Source of the DNA: Desulfofustis sp. PB-SRB1
GTDB lineage: Bacteria > Desulfobacterota > Desulfobulbia > Desulfobulbales > Desulfocapsaceae
DNA: 64,000 nucleotides
Reading direction: 5' to 3'
Assembly (NCBI GenBank): GCA_016722945.1
Contig: JAEQMT010000038.1
Location: 1-64,000 of the forward strand
This document shows, in pieces, positions 8,492 through 18,965 of this stretch; positions within the stretch are counted from its first letter, which is position 1; the number at the start of each line of letters is the position of its first letter. A model generated the notes under the pieces. It saw only the letters and a list, made by a program, of their open reading frames with translations. It did not search any database and was not told the origin of the DNA. Position numbers and translations under genes: made by a program.

Positions 8492-10684
8492 CTAATTTCC
8501 CCTTTCATAGACAAGCCGCATTCCGGTTCCGGGATAAATCATCTCAGAATCGTTGAGCTGATCAAAGAGACCTTGCAATGATCTATTAGCTGCTGGTCTA
8601 GACGCGGAGTGAACCCGTATTCGAAGTATTTTATTATCAACATCAGGAAAGATATCCGCTTCGGTCATAAACAAATCCTGGAGCAATCGTCTGGCTGCCG
8701 GTGTATCTACGGTAGGCCCTTTCAACATAGTAGCCATTGCAGTCTCCGCTCGGTATGCGATCATTTTAACCGTATCCAGCAGCCGCTTACGGCCGGGAAC
8801 TAATTGCTGGAATGCTTCAGTCCCTTCAAGGGCATCCCAGGTGATATAGTGTGGTGTTTTTTTGAGTTTGGCTTTGCGTTCCCCAATCTCATGCTCAAGA
8901 TGCTGAATTTGCTCCAACAGATCAGCTTTTTTTCGTATCCAATTGCGGTATCTTTTGGTGTCTTCTGCAGCCTTTGGATGTATCGTCATTTCGGCAAAAC
9001 GAGCCTGACGGTATCGAAGTTTACTTACCAGAGAATGTTTCTGTTTCGTCAAATCCCTCCAGGTCGGATTGATCACTTTTTCATCAGTGGGTAAATCGTC
9101 GACGCCATATTCCGCAAGCAGGTCTATGGCAAAGTGACGCATCATGTAACCGAAGAAGTTTTCCTGACACCACCGGCTAAACATCTGCGCCGCTAGCTGT
9201 ATATGTGGTAAGGCATAGGCCGTACTGATCAGGCTGGTTTGGTGACCGGAATCGGTCAACTTTCGAACCTCACGCATCCAAACGGCATCTTTGCCGGAGC
9301 CGACCAGGCTTCCCATTTCTGCAAGACGCATAGTGAGTGTTTCTCCTTGCGGCATGGTAACCTCTTGCTCATCAAACCATTCTTCCGGCCATGCACCGCC
9401 GGGGAATTTGTGATAGGTAATGCAGCTGATCCTGTATTCTCGCCACATGCGCTTAAAAAAGGCGGGACTGTATCCTTCACGGTCAAAAACAATGGTGATC
9501 CTGCCGAGGTGGGGATCTGCTTCTCGTTCCTCCGGGCTGGGCTGCCCAGGAACATCCCGCAACAGGCGGGGGATAATATCGCTTTCCAAAGTCGTGAGCA
9601 TCCCCGGGTCGACAGTCTTTTCCACAACAAAGAAAGGATTGCCGACGGCATCGTTGACCCAGTAATCACAAACACCGCGAAGACAAAGACGGTCTCGGGA
9701 TACGTATTTTCTCGGTAATTTTGTTTTGTTGCCATGATATACCCGCACATGGCCGTCAATATAAAGTGTGCCGGCAGCTTCGGGGTCGGCCTCCATCCAC
9801 TGCCGGCTGAGATGTGCACCCCATTTTTCAGCCGAATCATCCAGACTGAGTTGGTCCAATTTCTCTCGTAGACAGCGAACCTCCGGTACACGATCCAGCC
9901 CGACCAACTTGCCGAACTCCCCGGGAGAATATCCACGCAGTTGCTCAACTGTTTTGATCCGGCACAACGACATAAAAGCGAGTAACAAAAGAATATGTAC
10001 GCTGCGATAATATCCTTTTACCTCACCCAGCAGGGATTGAGCACCTTGAAGCAGACCGTTTGCAAGCAGTGCGGGAAGGCCGCAAAGAACTCCACCTTTA
10101 GGCACATCCAGGCAGGGCTCAAAACGGATAATTGCTCCGCTACTTTCCCCAAAGGCAGCAGCGAGACGATCATCTACTCTGGTACAGGCTGTCCCCAATT
10201 GCTCCGCGGCTTTGGTATCTAACGTATCACGGGATGATTTGGTTGAAACTGCAGGTGCGGGGGTGGGTTCTTTGAGCCGCCCGTCATTTATTGCTTTTCG
10301 GAGAGTGTCATATTTCACCCCAAGTTCTTTGGCGACTTCTGATCTGCTGTGGTGTTCGTCTAGTAACGATTGTGCCTTCGCAAGAACAGGCGGAGTGAGT
10401 ACTGTCCCGCCTTGGCGGGCTGGACGAGGCTTGAAAAAACCTTCCACTCCTTCTTGACGAAGTTTGTTGACGGCTCGGATTACGTTTCTTTTAGGTACTC
10501 CGAAGGTTCGTATGATATCGACTTGCCGGCATCCTCCTGATTCAATAAGCTGGGCAGTAACGAGCCTGAACATACGTCGGTCATCAGCTCGATGTGAATA
10601 AACAGGGTGACCTCCCAAAAAATAGGTCCACTGCTGATCATCACGCCAAACTCCGACACGGCTGTTGATTTCTGTAGCGCCCAT
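8492..10684 (-). CDS. Putative 730-aa DDE-type transposase, family unassigned
   Basis: A long, intact protein with two N-terminal helix-turn-helix-like segments (RQVDIIRTFGVPKRNVIRAV near residues 53-72, and SEVAKELGVKYDTLRKAI near 114-131). A catalytic region follows with candidate acids in TLYIDGHVRVYHG, TIVFDREGYSPAFF and RWCQENFFGYMMRH. The last resembles the E-containing C-terminal signature of IS4-like transposases. The C-terminal third is rich in charged helices (IRKKADLLEQIQHLEHEIGE). Length well exceeds ordinary IS transposases. It stands alone close to tRNA-Arg and next to the R-M genes. I could not define terminal repeats, so the element boundaries remain open. The family assignment is inference. 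Confidence 0.6.
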   Translation of the reverse strand: MGATEINSRVGVWRDDQQWTYFLGGHPVYSHRADDRRMFRLVTAQLIESGGCRQVDIIRTFGVPKRNVIRAVNKLRQEGVEGFFKPRPARQGGTVLTPPVLAKAQSLLDEHHSRSEVAKELGVKYDTLRKAINDGRLKEPTPAPAVSTKSSRDTLDTKAAEQLGTACTRVDDRLAAAFGESSGAIIRFEPCLDVPKGGVLCGLPALLANGLLQGAQSLLGEVKGYYRSVHILLLLAFMSLCRIKTVEQLRGYSPGEFGKLVGLDRVPEVRCLREKLDQLSLDDSAEKWGAHLSRQWMEADPEAAGTLYIDGHVRVYHGNKTKLPRKYVSRDRLCLRGVCDYWVNDAVGNPFFVVEKTVDPGMLTTLESDIIPRLLRDVPGQPSPEEREADPHLGRITIVFDREGYSPAFFKRMWREYRISCITYHKFPGGAWPEEWFDEQEVTMPQGETLTMRLAEMGSLVGSGKDAVWMREVRKLTDSGHQTSLISTAYALPHIQLAAQMFSRWCQENFFGYMMRHFAIDLLAEYGVDDLPTDEKVINPTWRDLTKQKHSLVSKLRYRQARFAEMTIHPKAAEDTKRYRNWIRKKADLLEQIQHLEHEIGERKAKLKKTPHYITWDALEGTEAFQQLVPGRKRLLDTVKMIAYRAETAMATMLKGPTVDTPAARRLLQDLFMTEADIFPDVDNKILRIRVHSASRPAANRSLQGLFDQLNDSEMIYPGTGMRLVYERGN

Positions 10685-10892
10685 CGGAATACATGGTAAA
10701 ATAATTTGCTGTTTCGTGGCACCTTCCTCCTCTTTGTTTTTTGGTAATTTCTATGAGAAAGGTGCCATTTTTCTTTTCCTTGGGCAAGTGTTTAGGTTCT
10801 GAGATTGTTCGGTGTTTTTCCCTTTGCATTTAAGGCAGTTGAGTCATAAACCCTGATATTAGGTTCAGAGCCCAGATCAAGAGTCCTGATAT

Positions 10893-10969
<77 letters not shown>

Positions 10970-11140
10970 GTGCGTATAACGGTAATGGGAAGCTCACCAC
11001 TTCCGGCGCTATCTTACCAAAAAAGGGGGTTCAATCAATGATATTCGTAATGTCTCTGAGTTGGCCGGTGCGGAGCCAGGGGGCATCGGCGAGACGGTGC
11101 ACCCAAGTGGCGAAGAAGTGTGATGCGAGAAATTGTTCGC

Positions 11141-13483
11141 TCAGCGTTGCTCCTCATCTTCTGATACCCGTTTCCAGACCGGCCCGTTGGCCGTGTCGAT
11201 CACCGCGATGCCACGTTCGGCAAGCTCGTTGCGGGCATGATCGGCGGTCTGCCAGTCCTGCTCGACGCGGGCTTTTTCGCGAAGTTGGATGAGGGCATCG
11301 ATCTCCGGCTCCAGCGGGCAGCCCTGCAACTTAAAAATGTTGAGTACCTGATTGAGGTGTTTGAGCCGTTCCAGGATATAGTTTTTCTGATCCCGGTCCA
11401 GATGGTTCATCTGCAGGATGGGATTGGTCTTCTTGATAAAGGTATAGAGCGCCGCCATCGCCTGAGAGACGTTGAGATCATCGTCCAGGGCGGCGAAAAA
11501 CTGTTTTTCCATGGCCGACACATAGGCGGCGATCTGGGGGTGCGGCCGGCCCGGCGGCAGGCACAGGAGTTTGCAGGTAAATTCATCAAACCTGTTGAGC
11601 GCGGTGCGCACCGTCTGCAACCGCCGCAACGAAAAGTTGATGGGCTTGCGGTAATGCACCGAGAGCAGTAGAAAGCGAACCTCTCTGCCGGTGAATCCCA
11701 GGGCCAGCAGATCTTTGAGGGTAACCGCATTGCCGTTTTCGGAACTCATTTTCTTGCCGTCCACCAGCAGCAGCTCCGAATGCAGCCAGTAATTGGCCAG
11801 CGGTTTGCCGGTGAGCGCCTCGGCAATGGCAACCTCGTTTTCATGGTGGGGAAAAATCAGATCACGGCTGGCGGTATGAATGTCGAGGGTCTCACCTAAG
11901 AAACCGGTGGCCATGGTGGAGCACTCCACATGCCAGCTGGGCCGGACATTGCCCCAGTCGGTTTCATAGAAAATGCCGTTTTTGAGCTCAGCCAGCGTTG
12001 AACGCTTGAGCAGGGTAAAATCGCGCGGGTTGTCCTTTTCGTAATTATCCAGATCTACCGTCTTGCCCACCTGAATCTTAGACAGATCAATGCCCGAAAG
12101 CCTGCCGTAACGGGGAAATTTTGAGATATCAAAATAGATGGAGCCGTGCTTCTCATAGGCAAACCCCTTGTGCAGCAGCTGGTGGGCGATTTCGATCATC
12201 TCGCCGACATGCTCGGAGGCCTTGGGATAGGCGGTCGCCGGTTTGACCCCCAGAGTCTGCATATCAGAGTGAAACGAGTCGATAAAGCGGCCGGTAAATT
12301 CGGCCAGCGGCTGTCCGGCCCGCTGGGCGCCCTGGATGGTATTGTCATCAAGATCGGTAAAATTCATATAGGAGGCAACGTCAAAGCCGCGCGCCTCCAG
12401 GAAACGGATGATCAGATCGGCGACCACGAAGCGGCGACAGTGGGAGAGATTGGCCGGCTCATACGCGGTGGGCCCGCACGCGTAAAAGGTGATCTTTCTC
12501 TCATCCCGGGGAGTGAAAACCTCTTTTTTCTTGGTAATGGTGTTGAAAAACCGGATCGGCGGCTGTTTCTCCTCGGTGACCGACTGACCCTCGTTAAACA
12601 GCACGGTGCTGAGATATCGTTCCCCGCCATCGGGCAACAGGGTGACGATGAGGCCCTCGGTCAACCCATGAGCGTACTTGAGGGCGGCGTGCATGGCCGC
12701 GCCACTGCTCATCCCCACCATAATGCCTTCGTGGCGGGCCAGGGCGCGGGCGGTGGTGAAGGCGTCGTCATCTTCGATGGGAACGATGTGGTCGGGCCGG
12801 GATTTATCGAATATGCCGGGTTTGTAGGACTCCTTCATGTTCTTGAGGCCCTGAATGTGGTGGCCCATGAGCGGCTCCACCGCGATAACCTGAACATGGG
12901 GTTGAAACTCCCTGAACCAGGCGCATAAGCCCATCACCGTTCCGGAGGTGCCGAGGGTCGCCACCACATGGGTTACCGCCCCCTCGGTCTGGGCCCATAT
13001 TTCCGGGGCGGTGGCGTGGTAATGGGCCTGCCAGTTGGCCTCGTTGTTGAACTGATCGGTAAGAAAGTAGCGATCGGGGTATTCCAGAGCCAGGGCATAA
13101 CATTTTTCAATGGCCCCGTCGGTGGCCCGGGCGGCGGGGGTGAGCAGGATTTCGGCGCCATACGCCTGCATGATCCGGCGCCGCTCAATGGAAGCGGATT
13201 CGGGCATTACCAGGGTGCAGCGATACCCCTTGGCGGCGCACACCATGGCCAGACCGATACCGGTGTTGCCGCTGGTCGCCTCCAGGACGATTTTATCGCG
13301 GGTGAGGGTGCCGTCGCGTTCGCCCGCTTCGATCATCGACAACGAGATGCGCTCCTTCACCGATCCGCCGGGATTGCGCGATTCGATCTTGCCCACCATG
13401 GTTACCGCTTTGTTCGTGTTGAGCCGGTTAATCCGCACCAGCGGGGTATTGCCGATAACGGAGAGGATATCGGGGTAAATCAT
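11141..13483 (-). CDS. Fused cysteine synthase / divergent cysteinyl-tRNA synthetase
   Basis: A 780-aa two-domain protein. Residues 1 to ~300 are a fold-type II PLP enzyme of the CysK/CysM family (GNTPLVRI, NPGGSVKER with PLP lysine K43, TSGNTGIG, GTSGTVMG) that would make cysteine from an activated serine. Residues ~310-780 are class I cysteinyl-tRNA synthetase. The zinc-site residues are kept (C336, C521 in WHVECSTM, H546 and E550 in FPHHENE), but HIGH reads NLSH (345-348) and KMSKS reads KMSSE (578-582). Start chosen at the ATG with AAGGA eight bases upstream; an in-frame start at 13522 adds 13 unlikely residues. Downstream of dciA by five bases, so co-transcribed. Making cysteine and charging tRNA in one chain suggests substrate channelling, but the altered motifs leave synthetase activity open. 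Confidence 0.88.
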   Translation of the reverse strand: MIYPDILSVIGNTPLVRINRLNTNKAVTMVGKIESRNPGGSVKERISLSMIEAGERDGTLTRDKIVLEATSGNTGIGLAMVCAAKGYRCTLVMPESASIERRRIMQAYGAEILLTPAARATDGAIEKCYALALEYPDRYFLTDQFNNEANWQAHYHATAPEIWAQTEGAVTHVVATLGTSGTVMGLCAWFREFQPHVQVIAVEPLMGHHIQGLKNMKESYKPGIFDKSRPDHIVPIEDDDAFTTARALARHEGIMVGMSSGAAMHAALKYAHGLTEGLIVTLLPDGGERYLSTVLFNEGQSVTEEKQPPIRFFNTITKKKEVFTPRDERKITFYACGPTAYEPANLSHCRRFVVADLIIRFLEARGFDVASYMNFTDLDDNTIQGAQRAGQPLAEFTGRFIDSFHSDMQTLGVKPATAYPKASEHVGEMIEIAHQLLHKGFAYEKHGSIYFDISKFPRYGRLSGIDLSKIQVGKTVDLDNYEKDNPRDFTLLKRSTLAELKNGIFYETDWGNVRPSWHVECSTMATGFLGETLDIHTASRDLIFPHHENEVAIAEALTGKPLANYWLHSELLLVDGKKMSSENGNAVTLKDLLALGFTGREVRFLLLSVHYRKPINFSLRRLQTVRTALNRFDEFTCKLLCLPPGRPHPQIAAYVSAMEKQFFAALDDDLNVSQAMAALYTFIKKTNPILQMNHLDRDQKNYILERLKHLNQVLNIFKLQGCPLEPEIDALIQLREKARVEQDWQTADHARNELAERGIAVIDTANGPVWKRVSEDEEQR

Positions 13484-13488
13484 GGGTG

Positions 13489-13959
13489 CTATCCTTGCCG
13501 GGACAATTGCGAGGCCAGCCACAAACGGGTCAGCATTGCCCGCATGGACTCATTTTCAATAGCCGCCACCATATTAGAAAATCGCTCAATCTGCTCCGGC
13601 GGCAGGGGTTTTAAGTGTTCGTCGAGGTTGGTTTTTTTGTCTGGTGCAAAAGGCTTCTCCGCCACCATGAAACGCAAATCGCTGAAACTGTGGCCACATC
13701 GGTTGATCCGCACCAGCAGCTCTGGTTTGCGATAGTGCATAAGCTGCATCCAGGCGGAGTTTTCCACCTCCAGCCATAACACCGAACCCGCCACCCTGCG
13801 TGGCCGGACATGGTGTGCCACATCGGGCTCCATCACCACCTCCCAACACTGGAAAATGCGATATTTATCCAGCTTTTTGCGCCACCCCTTGGCATCGATG
13901 AGCCCCGGCAAACATGCGGCTAATGGCGAGGTTTCCTGCTTTTTTCGTGAACGGTGCAT
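13489..13959 (-). CDS. dciA: DciA-like (DUF721) replicative helicase loader
   Basis: A 156-aa basic protein of the DUF721 family. Members called DciA assist loading of the DnaB helicase in the many bacteria that lack DnaC/DnaI. The domain signature is visible in the middle: YRIFQCWEVVMEPDVAHHV, then VLWLEVENSAWMQLMHYRK and LLVRIN. The C-terminal tail is helical and of unknown role. I prefer the ATG at 13959 because GGAG lies nine bases upstream; a GTG at 13995 is possible. It is followed after five bases by the cysteine synthase/CysRS fusion. Confidence 0.75.
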   Translation of the reverse strand: MHRSRKKQETSPLAACLPGLIDAKGWRKKLDKYRIFQCWEVVMEPDVAHHVRPRRVAGSVLWLEVENSAWMQLMHYRKPELLVRINRCGHSFSDLRFMVAEKPFAPDKKTNLDEHLKPLPPEQIERFSNMVAAIENESMRAMLTRLWLASQLSRQG

Positions 13960-14025
13960 AGCATTGGTCTCCACGGACTCTTGTAACGCGTTCACCTAGC
14001 CATGGCAAGCACACCACCATAAAAA

Positions 14026-14057
14026 AAGCCCGCTTACCTCGAGAGGTAAGCGGGCTT
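14026..14057 (-). terminator. Rho-independent terminator of glnA
   Basis: AAGCCCGCTTACCTC (14026-14040) and its exact complement (14043-14057) form a 15-bp stem with a two-base loop. On the minus strand the stem is followed by a run of seven T, just after the glnA stop codon. It separates glnA from dciA. Confidence 0.9.
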
Positions 14058-14086
14058 GCTCCGCCGGGAGGGGTTGGCAGAAGCAC

Positions 14087-15418
14087 CTAGTAGACTCTGA
14101 GGTATTTATCGAGCTCCCATTCGGTAACGACGCAGCGATACTCGTCCCACTCGGCCTCCTTGGCCTCCACATATTTTGTGAAAATATGCTCTCCAAGGGT
14201 CTCTTTCGACAATGGATTCGCCTTGAACTCATCAATGGCTTCACTGAGGCTGCCGGGCAGTACGGTGATACCCTCGGCCGCCATGGTAGCGCCGTCCATC
14301 TCGAAGATATCTTTGTCCACCGGCGGCGGCGCCGTCAGATCGTTTTTGATCCCGTCAAGCCCGGCATTGAGCATCATGGCAAGGGCGAGATAGGGGTTGG
14401 TGCTGGGATCGGGGCAACGCACCTCAGTTCTCGTGGAAAGTCCGCGGGCCGCCGGAATGCGCACCAGGGCGGAACGGTTGGAGGCCGACCAGGCAGCGTA
14501 GACCGGCGCCTCATAGCCGGGAACCAGCCGCTTGTAAGAGTTGACCAGCGGGTTGGTTACCGCCACGAAACTGCGGGCATTTTTGAGAACACCGGCAATA
14601 TACTTATAGGCCACACTGGAAAGCTGCAGATCGCCGCCTTCATCAAAAAAGGCGTTGGTGCCGTCCAGGTTAAAGAGTGACTGGTTGGTATGCATACCGG
14701 AACCGTTGATTCCGAAGATCGGCTTGGGCATGAAGGTGGCGTGCAGGCCGTACTTGGCGGCAATCGATTTAACCGCCCACTTAAAGGTAACGATGTTGTC
14801 GGCGGCGCCCAGTGCATCGGCATACTTGAAGTTTATTTCATGCTGCCCCTCGGCCACCTCATGGTGGGACGCCTCGATCTCGAAATTCATCATCTCCAGG
14901 GTCTCGATGATCTCACGCCGGCAGTCATTGGCCTTGTCTTCGGGATCGAGCGAGAAGTATCCGGCCACATCCTGGGTCATGGTGGACGGCATCCCGTCCT
15001 CGTCATACTCAAAGAGGAAGAATTCCGCTTCAGCGCCGACGTTCATGGTATAGCCCATATCACGGGCCTCGGCCAACACCCGCTGCAGGTTCACCCGCGG
15101 GCACCCCTCAAACGGGGTCACCCCGTCGGACTTGTAGACATCACACACCAACCGGGCCGCGGCCACCCCCTGTTTGTTACGCCAGGGCAGTACCACAAAG
15201 GTGGAATAGTCGGGCTTGAGGTACATGTCCGATTCGTTGATGCGGACAAATCCGTCAATGGATGAGCCGTCAAACATGATTTTACCGTCCAGCGCCTTTT
15301 CGATCTGGCTGCGCGGAATCGCCACGTTTTTCATAAAGCCGAAAATATCGACGAACTGCAGACGGAAGAAATGAATGTTTTCTTCCTGAATGGTTTTCAT
15401 GATGTCGTCTCTGGTCAT
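14087..15418 (-). CDS. glnA: Type I glutamine synthetase, short GSI-alpha form
   Basis: A 443-aa enzyme that joins ammonia to glutamate using ATP, the main ammonium assimilation step. Signatures: [22 protein letters not shown], the metal/substrate segment [20 protein letters not shown] and the C-terminal [10 protein letters not shown]. At the place where adenylylated enzymes have NLYDLP, this protein has DIFEMD: no tyrosine. So GlnE-type adenylylation is not expected; feedback or GlnR/PII-type control is more likely. Start chosen at the ATG at 15418 with GGAG nine bases upstream; upstream in-frame codons to 15475 are probably untranslated leader. Last gene of the glnB-glnD-glnA block, with its own leader and terminator. 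Confidence 0.95.
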   Translation of the reverse strand: MTRDDIMKTIQEENIHFFRLQFVDIFGFMKNVAIPRSQIEKALDGKIMFDGSSIDGFVRINESDMYLKPDYSTFVVLPWRNKQGVAAARLVCDVYKSDGVTPFEGCPRVNLQRVLAEARDMGYTMNVGAEAEFFLFEYDEDGMPSTMTQDVAGYFSLDPEDKANDCRREIIETLEMMNFEIEASHHEVAEGQHEINFKYADALGAADNIVTFKWAVKSIAAKYGLHATFMPKPIFGINGSGMHTNQSLFNLDGTNAFFDEGGDLQLSSVAYKYIAGVLKNARSFVAVTNPLVNSYKRLVPGYEAPVYAAWSASNRSALVRIPAARGLSTRTEVRCPDPSTNPYLALAMMLNAGLDGIKNDLTAPPPVDKDIFEMDGATMAAEGITVLPGSLSEAIDEFKANPLSKETLGEHIFTKYVEAKEAEWDEYRCVVTEWELDKYLRVY

Positions 15419-15543
15419 CTCCTTCTTCTCCTTGCTTATTGTTAGATTGAAATACCACACCTGATTGTAATGCAAACCAGCACTACACCCATTAACAACT
15501 CATTACAAATAACGCAAGCGTAAAATTCAAAAAAGTATATATA

Positions 15544-15557
15544 TTACAAAATTGTTA
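15544..15557. promoter_or_regulatory. Candidate operator upstream of glnA
   Basis: TTACAAAATTGTTA is a near-palindrome differing at two positions from the perfect TTACAATATTGTAA upstream of glnB. It overlaps the glnD stop codon and lies about 125 bp before the glnA start, in an AT-rich leader with further partial half-sites (CATTACAAAT near 15502, TGTAATG near 15465). A regulator binding both is inferred. No sigma-54 -24/-12 pattern could be fitted. Confidence 0.4.
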
Positions 15558-18137
15558 TATCGTGATGGTTTCGTCGGCCACGACCTGAAGCAGGATATCC
15601 CGGATTTTTCTCTGCGCCGTGGGCTGTTCTAGGCGCTCCCCCCCCGCATCAAGCACGTAGAAGACATCGATCAACTGCTCCACCTCGGTGGCGATAAGCG
15701 CCTTGTGGATATGTATACCCATATCGGCAAGGGTTTGGGTGATTCGATAGAGCTGACCGGGGAAATCGGCGGCATATACCTCGATGACGCTGTATTGGGA
15801 AGATGACTCGTTGTCAATTACCACCTCGGTCTTGTATGCACCCGTCAACTCGGAGTGGTGGCCATAATCACGCGCCAGTTTTTCGTGAAGCCGGTAACCA
15901 AGCCCCAGCCGATGGTTCACCGCCAAGTCAAGATCAGCCTCGATGGCCCGCCAGTCATATTCTTCAAAGAGCCGCCCGTTGACCGGCCGCACATCAAGCA
16001 TATCAACAGCGGTGCCGTCCGGCCAGGTGAAGATCTTGGCGTTGATTGCAATGAGATTGTGCAGGGTGAGCACGCCGCATATTTTTGCCAGCAACCCCTG
16101 CTTATCCGGCGCCATTACCAGCACCGACCATGTTTCACCATCCGCCACCGCCCGCAGCAGCGACTTCTGCCTGATGCGCCGATGTTCATCACGATGGTAG
16201 CGAAGATGAGTGACGATAGTGGCGGGATCAAAAGAACTCAGATAATCATCCGGCAGCAGTCTCACCGCTATCTTCAGATCATTTTCATCGCCAAGCTCGG
16301 CAAGCAGCGTGGTGCGCATCAGTTCAGCGTCAACTGCCACTTGATCACCTGCTGCCGGTTCGGCTGCGGCGAGATGCTCCGGCTGAGAGAATATCGCCGC
16401 CACTTTCGTGTAGAACTCATCGATAAGTTGTGATTTCCAGGCGGACCAGGCGGAGGGTCCGGTTGCCCGGGAATCGGCCACGGAAAGCAGGTAGAGCATC
16501 GCCAACCGCTCTTCATCACCGATAATCGCACCACATTGAGCGATAAAGTCGCCATCGCCCAGATCACGCCTGAGTGCATTTTCCGGAACGAAGAGGTGAT
16601 AGCGGATACAAAAGCTCAGCAGTTCGCTCTCACTTTCAGAAAAGCCCATCCGCCTTCCAGCCTCCTCGGCCAGTTTGGCCCCGTATTCGGAGTGATCATG
16701 TCCTGAACGTTTGCCAATATCGTGGAGCAGGGCGGCGAGAAAGAGCGGTCGTCTGGCCGTTACCTTTTCATAGACATCGGCTCGTTCCCGGACCACCTGA
16801 TGCAGGCTCTCCACCGCCTGGAGAAGATGCTGATCGACGGTGAAGACGTGGTAGATGTCATGCTGAGCCAGGGCTTTTATCCGGGCAAACTCCGGGATAT
16901 AAGCCTCCAGCAGACCGGTATCGTTGAGCGCCTCCAATACCGGCAGCACTTCGACGCTTTCGAGCAAAACCGAGAAAAAAGCCCGCGCCATCCGGGGCGA
17001 AGCGCGCACCTTGGCGGTGATCAGCCCACGATGCTCACTCACCCTCGCCATCGTCCGGTAATGTGGCGCCAGACCGGTATGGGCGGCGGCCCGAAACACC
17101 CGCATCAACACATAGGGGCGAGCGCGAATCTGCTCTGTTGTGGCAATAAGATGGATCCGATTACCACGTATCTCGATACCCTTCTCAAAAGGCCGGGAAG
17201 GCGCCCGCACATCACTAGTCAAACCGACAACTTCCTGGGCGCGTTCAAAAAGCAGATCGGTGGTTACCGTGCTGGTTCGCAGATAGCCGTAGACATCGCG
17301 CATAAAGTGCTCCACCGCCAGCACCTGACCATCGTTGCGATAACCAAATGCTTCGGCAATCTCTTCCTGCAGCTCAAAAAACAGCTGGTCATTCTTGCGA
17401 CCGCTCACGTAGTGCAACCTGTTTCGCACCCGCACCAGCATATCGTGGGCCTCACGAAAGCGTTGGCCTTCGGCGGGAAGCAACATCCCGGCGCCAATCA
17501 GGGCATCGATGTCGGTAAGCCCGAAGACGGCGGTTGCCGCCCACAGGGTTGATTGAATATCGCGCATGCCGCCCCGCGACTCCTTGATGTTGGGCTCCAG
17601 CATGTACCCGTGATTGCCGAATTTGGCCCGCCGCACGCGGGCGTGTTCGACCAGTTGACCAACGAACTGGGATCTCCTGCCGTCAATAAATCGGCCTCGG
17701 AACTCAGCCATCAGCTCAGCAAAGAGCGGACGCGAGCCGGCCACCAACCGGCCGTCGAGCAGGGCCACCTGAAAAATGAAATCACCCTCGGCATGGCTCA
17801 GCGATTCGGCTATCGTGCGTACTCCGTGGCCGATCTCATAGCCGGTATCCCACAAGGGGTACAAGATAGCATCGGCAACCCTCTGAACCTCATCGGCCAA
17901 CCGCTCCTGATAGAGGATCATCACATCGATGTCGGAATAGGGAAAGAGCTCGCGCCGCCCGTATCCTCCCAACGCAACCACGGCAAGATCGGTGTTTTTG
18001 GTGGCACATGTCAGCGCCTCACAACACTCGACGATAAAATCATCCACGAGGTCGCTGTGCCGGGCGAGCAGCGCCGTCCCGCTCAGCCCGTCGGCCCAGA
18101 GCTGCTCCAGGGTCTGACGTTGGGTAGTAAGTGCCAT
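15555..18137 (-). CDS. glnD: PII uridylyltransferase / uridylyl-removing enzyme GlnD
   Basis: An 860-aa nitrogen sensor that attaches UMP to PII (GlnB) when glutamine is low and removes it when glutamine is high. Domains in order: nucleotidyltransferase with GGYGRRELFPYSDIDVM (residues ~57-73), linker helices, HD phosphohydrolase with ALLHDIGKRSGHDHSEYG in the middle, and two C-terminal ACT domains (TWSVLVMAPDKQGLLAKI and SVIEVYAADFPGQLYRI) that bind glutamine. Length matches the family. It sits 33 bases after glnB, its direct substrate, in the same operon. All catalytic motifs are intact. Confidence 0.95.
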   Translation of the reverse strand: MALTTQRQTLEQLWADGLSGTALLARHSDLVDDFIVECCEALTCATKNTDLAVVALGGYGRRELFPYSDIDVMILYQERLADEVQRVADAILYPLWDTGYEIGHGVRTIAESLSHAEGDFIFQVALLDGRLVAGSRPLFAELMAEFRGRFIDGRRSQFVGQLVEHARVRRAKFGNHGYMLEPNIKESRGGMRDIQSTLWAATAVFGLTDIDALIGAGMLLPAEGQRFREAHDMLVRVRNRLHYVSGRKNDQLFFELQEEIAEAFGYRNDGQVLAVEHFMRDVYGYLRTSTVTTDLLFERAQEVVGLTSDVRAPSRPFEKGIEIRGNRIHLIATTEQIRARPYVLMRVFRAAAHTGLAPHYRTMARVSEHRGLITAKVRASPRMARAFFSVLLESVEVLPVLEALNDTGLLEAYIPEFARIKALAQHDIYHVFTVDQHLLQAVESLHQVVRERADVYEKVTARRPLFLAALLHDIGKRSGHDHSEYGAKLAEEAGRRMGFSESESELLSFCIRYHLFVPENALRRDLGDGDFIAQCGAIIGDEERLAMLYLLSVADSRATGPSAWSAWKSQLIDEFYTKVAAIFSQPEHLAAAEPAAGDQVAVDAELMRTTLLAELGDENDLKIAVRLLPDDYLSSFDPATIVTHLRYHRDEHRRIRQKSLLRAVADGETWSVLVMAPDKQGLLAKICGVLTLHNLIAINAKIFTWPDGTAVDMLDVRPVNGRLFEEYDWRAIEADLDLAVNHRLGLGYRLHEKLARDYGHHSELTGAYKTEVVIDNESSSQYSVIEVYAADFPGQLYRITQTLADMGIHIHKALIATEVEQLIDVFYVLDAGGERLEQPTAQRKIRDILLQVVADETITI

Positions 18138-18170
18138 GGCTTCTTATTGGGTGTATCGATTACCGGTTTT

Positions 18171-18578
<408 letters not shown>

Positions 18579-18685
18579 TTACAGTATTTCGGTAATATAA
18601 CAAGATAGACAAACATGGCAACACCATTTTAGTGGTTTTGCGACCATTTCCGGGGGCCTCACCGATAATCTCAGACGGTTACACT

Positions 18686-18820
18686 TGATGAACTCGTAAA
18701 AACCTTGAATTTGCTTGCTGCCGTCATTCCCGCGAAAGCGGGAATCCAGTAATTTCAAATGATTATGGGTTTTGGCCCAACTCCACAATGACCGTAATTG
18801 GGTTTTTTACGACGCCATCA
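18686..18820. repeat. 135-bp palindromic repeat, family 1, copy 1
   Basis: It starts TGATGAACTCGTAAAAACC and ends GGTTTTTTACGACGCCATCA, so the ends are imperfect inverted repeats. The interior has the strong hairpin ATTCCCGCGAAAGCGGGAAT. It lies between the divergent glnB and efflux genes. The spacer from 18501 to 18965 otherwise holds only the glnB promoter and the leader of the efflux operon; small open frames across the repeat are not genes. Confidence 0.85.
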
Positions 18821-18965
18821 GGCTTGCAGGCTGCCGCTGAGGAGGCGGAAAGGGCGAGACTGGACAATTACGCGGCGGTGCGTATTCTTCTGGTGTCCGA
18901 TTTTTTCCAAACCGAATCTTGCCTATCGAGTCACCACCCGATCCAGAGTCAACCGTGAGGGCCAC

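Noticed and set aside
12146-12928. 260-codon open frame on the plus strand
   Set aside because: Antisense to the cysteine synthase/CysRS fusion; composition is glycine-rich without domain signatures.
15419-15543. Possible sigma-54 promoter for glnA
   Set aside because: A TTTGCA-like -12 candidate exists, but no GG at the required distance upstream, so the -24/-12 pattern is not met.
18579-18788. 69-codon frame on the minus strand with a DSRFRGNDG segment
   Set aside because: This peptide is a well-known false product of the CCCGCGAAAGCGGG repeat, not a gene.
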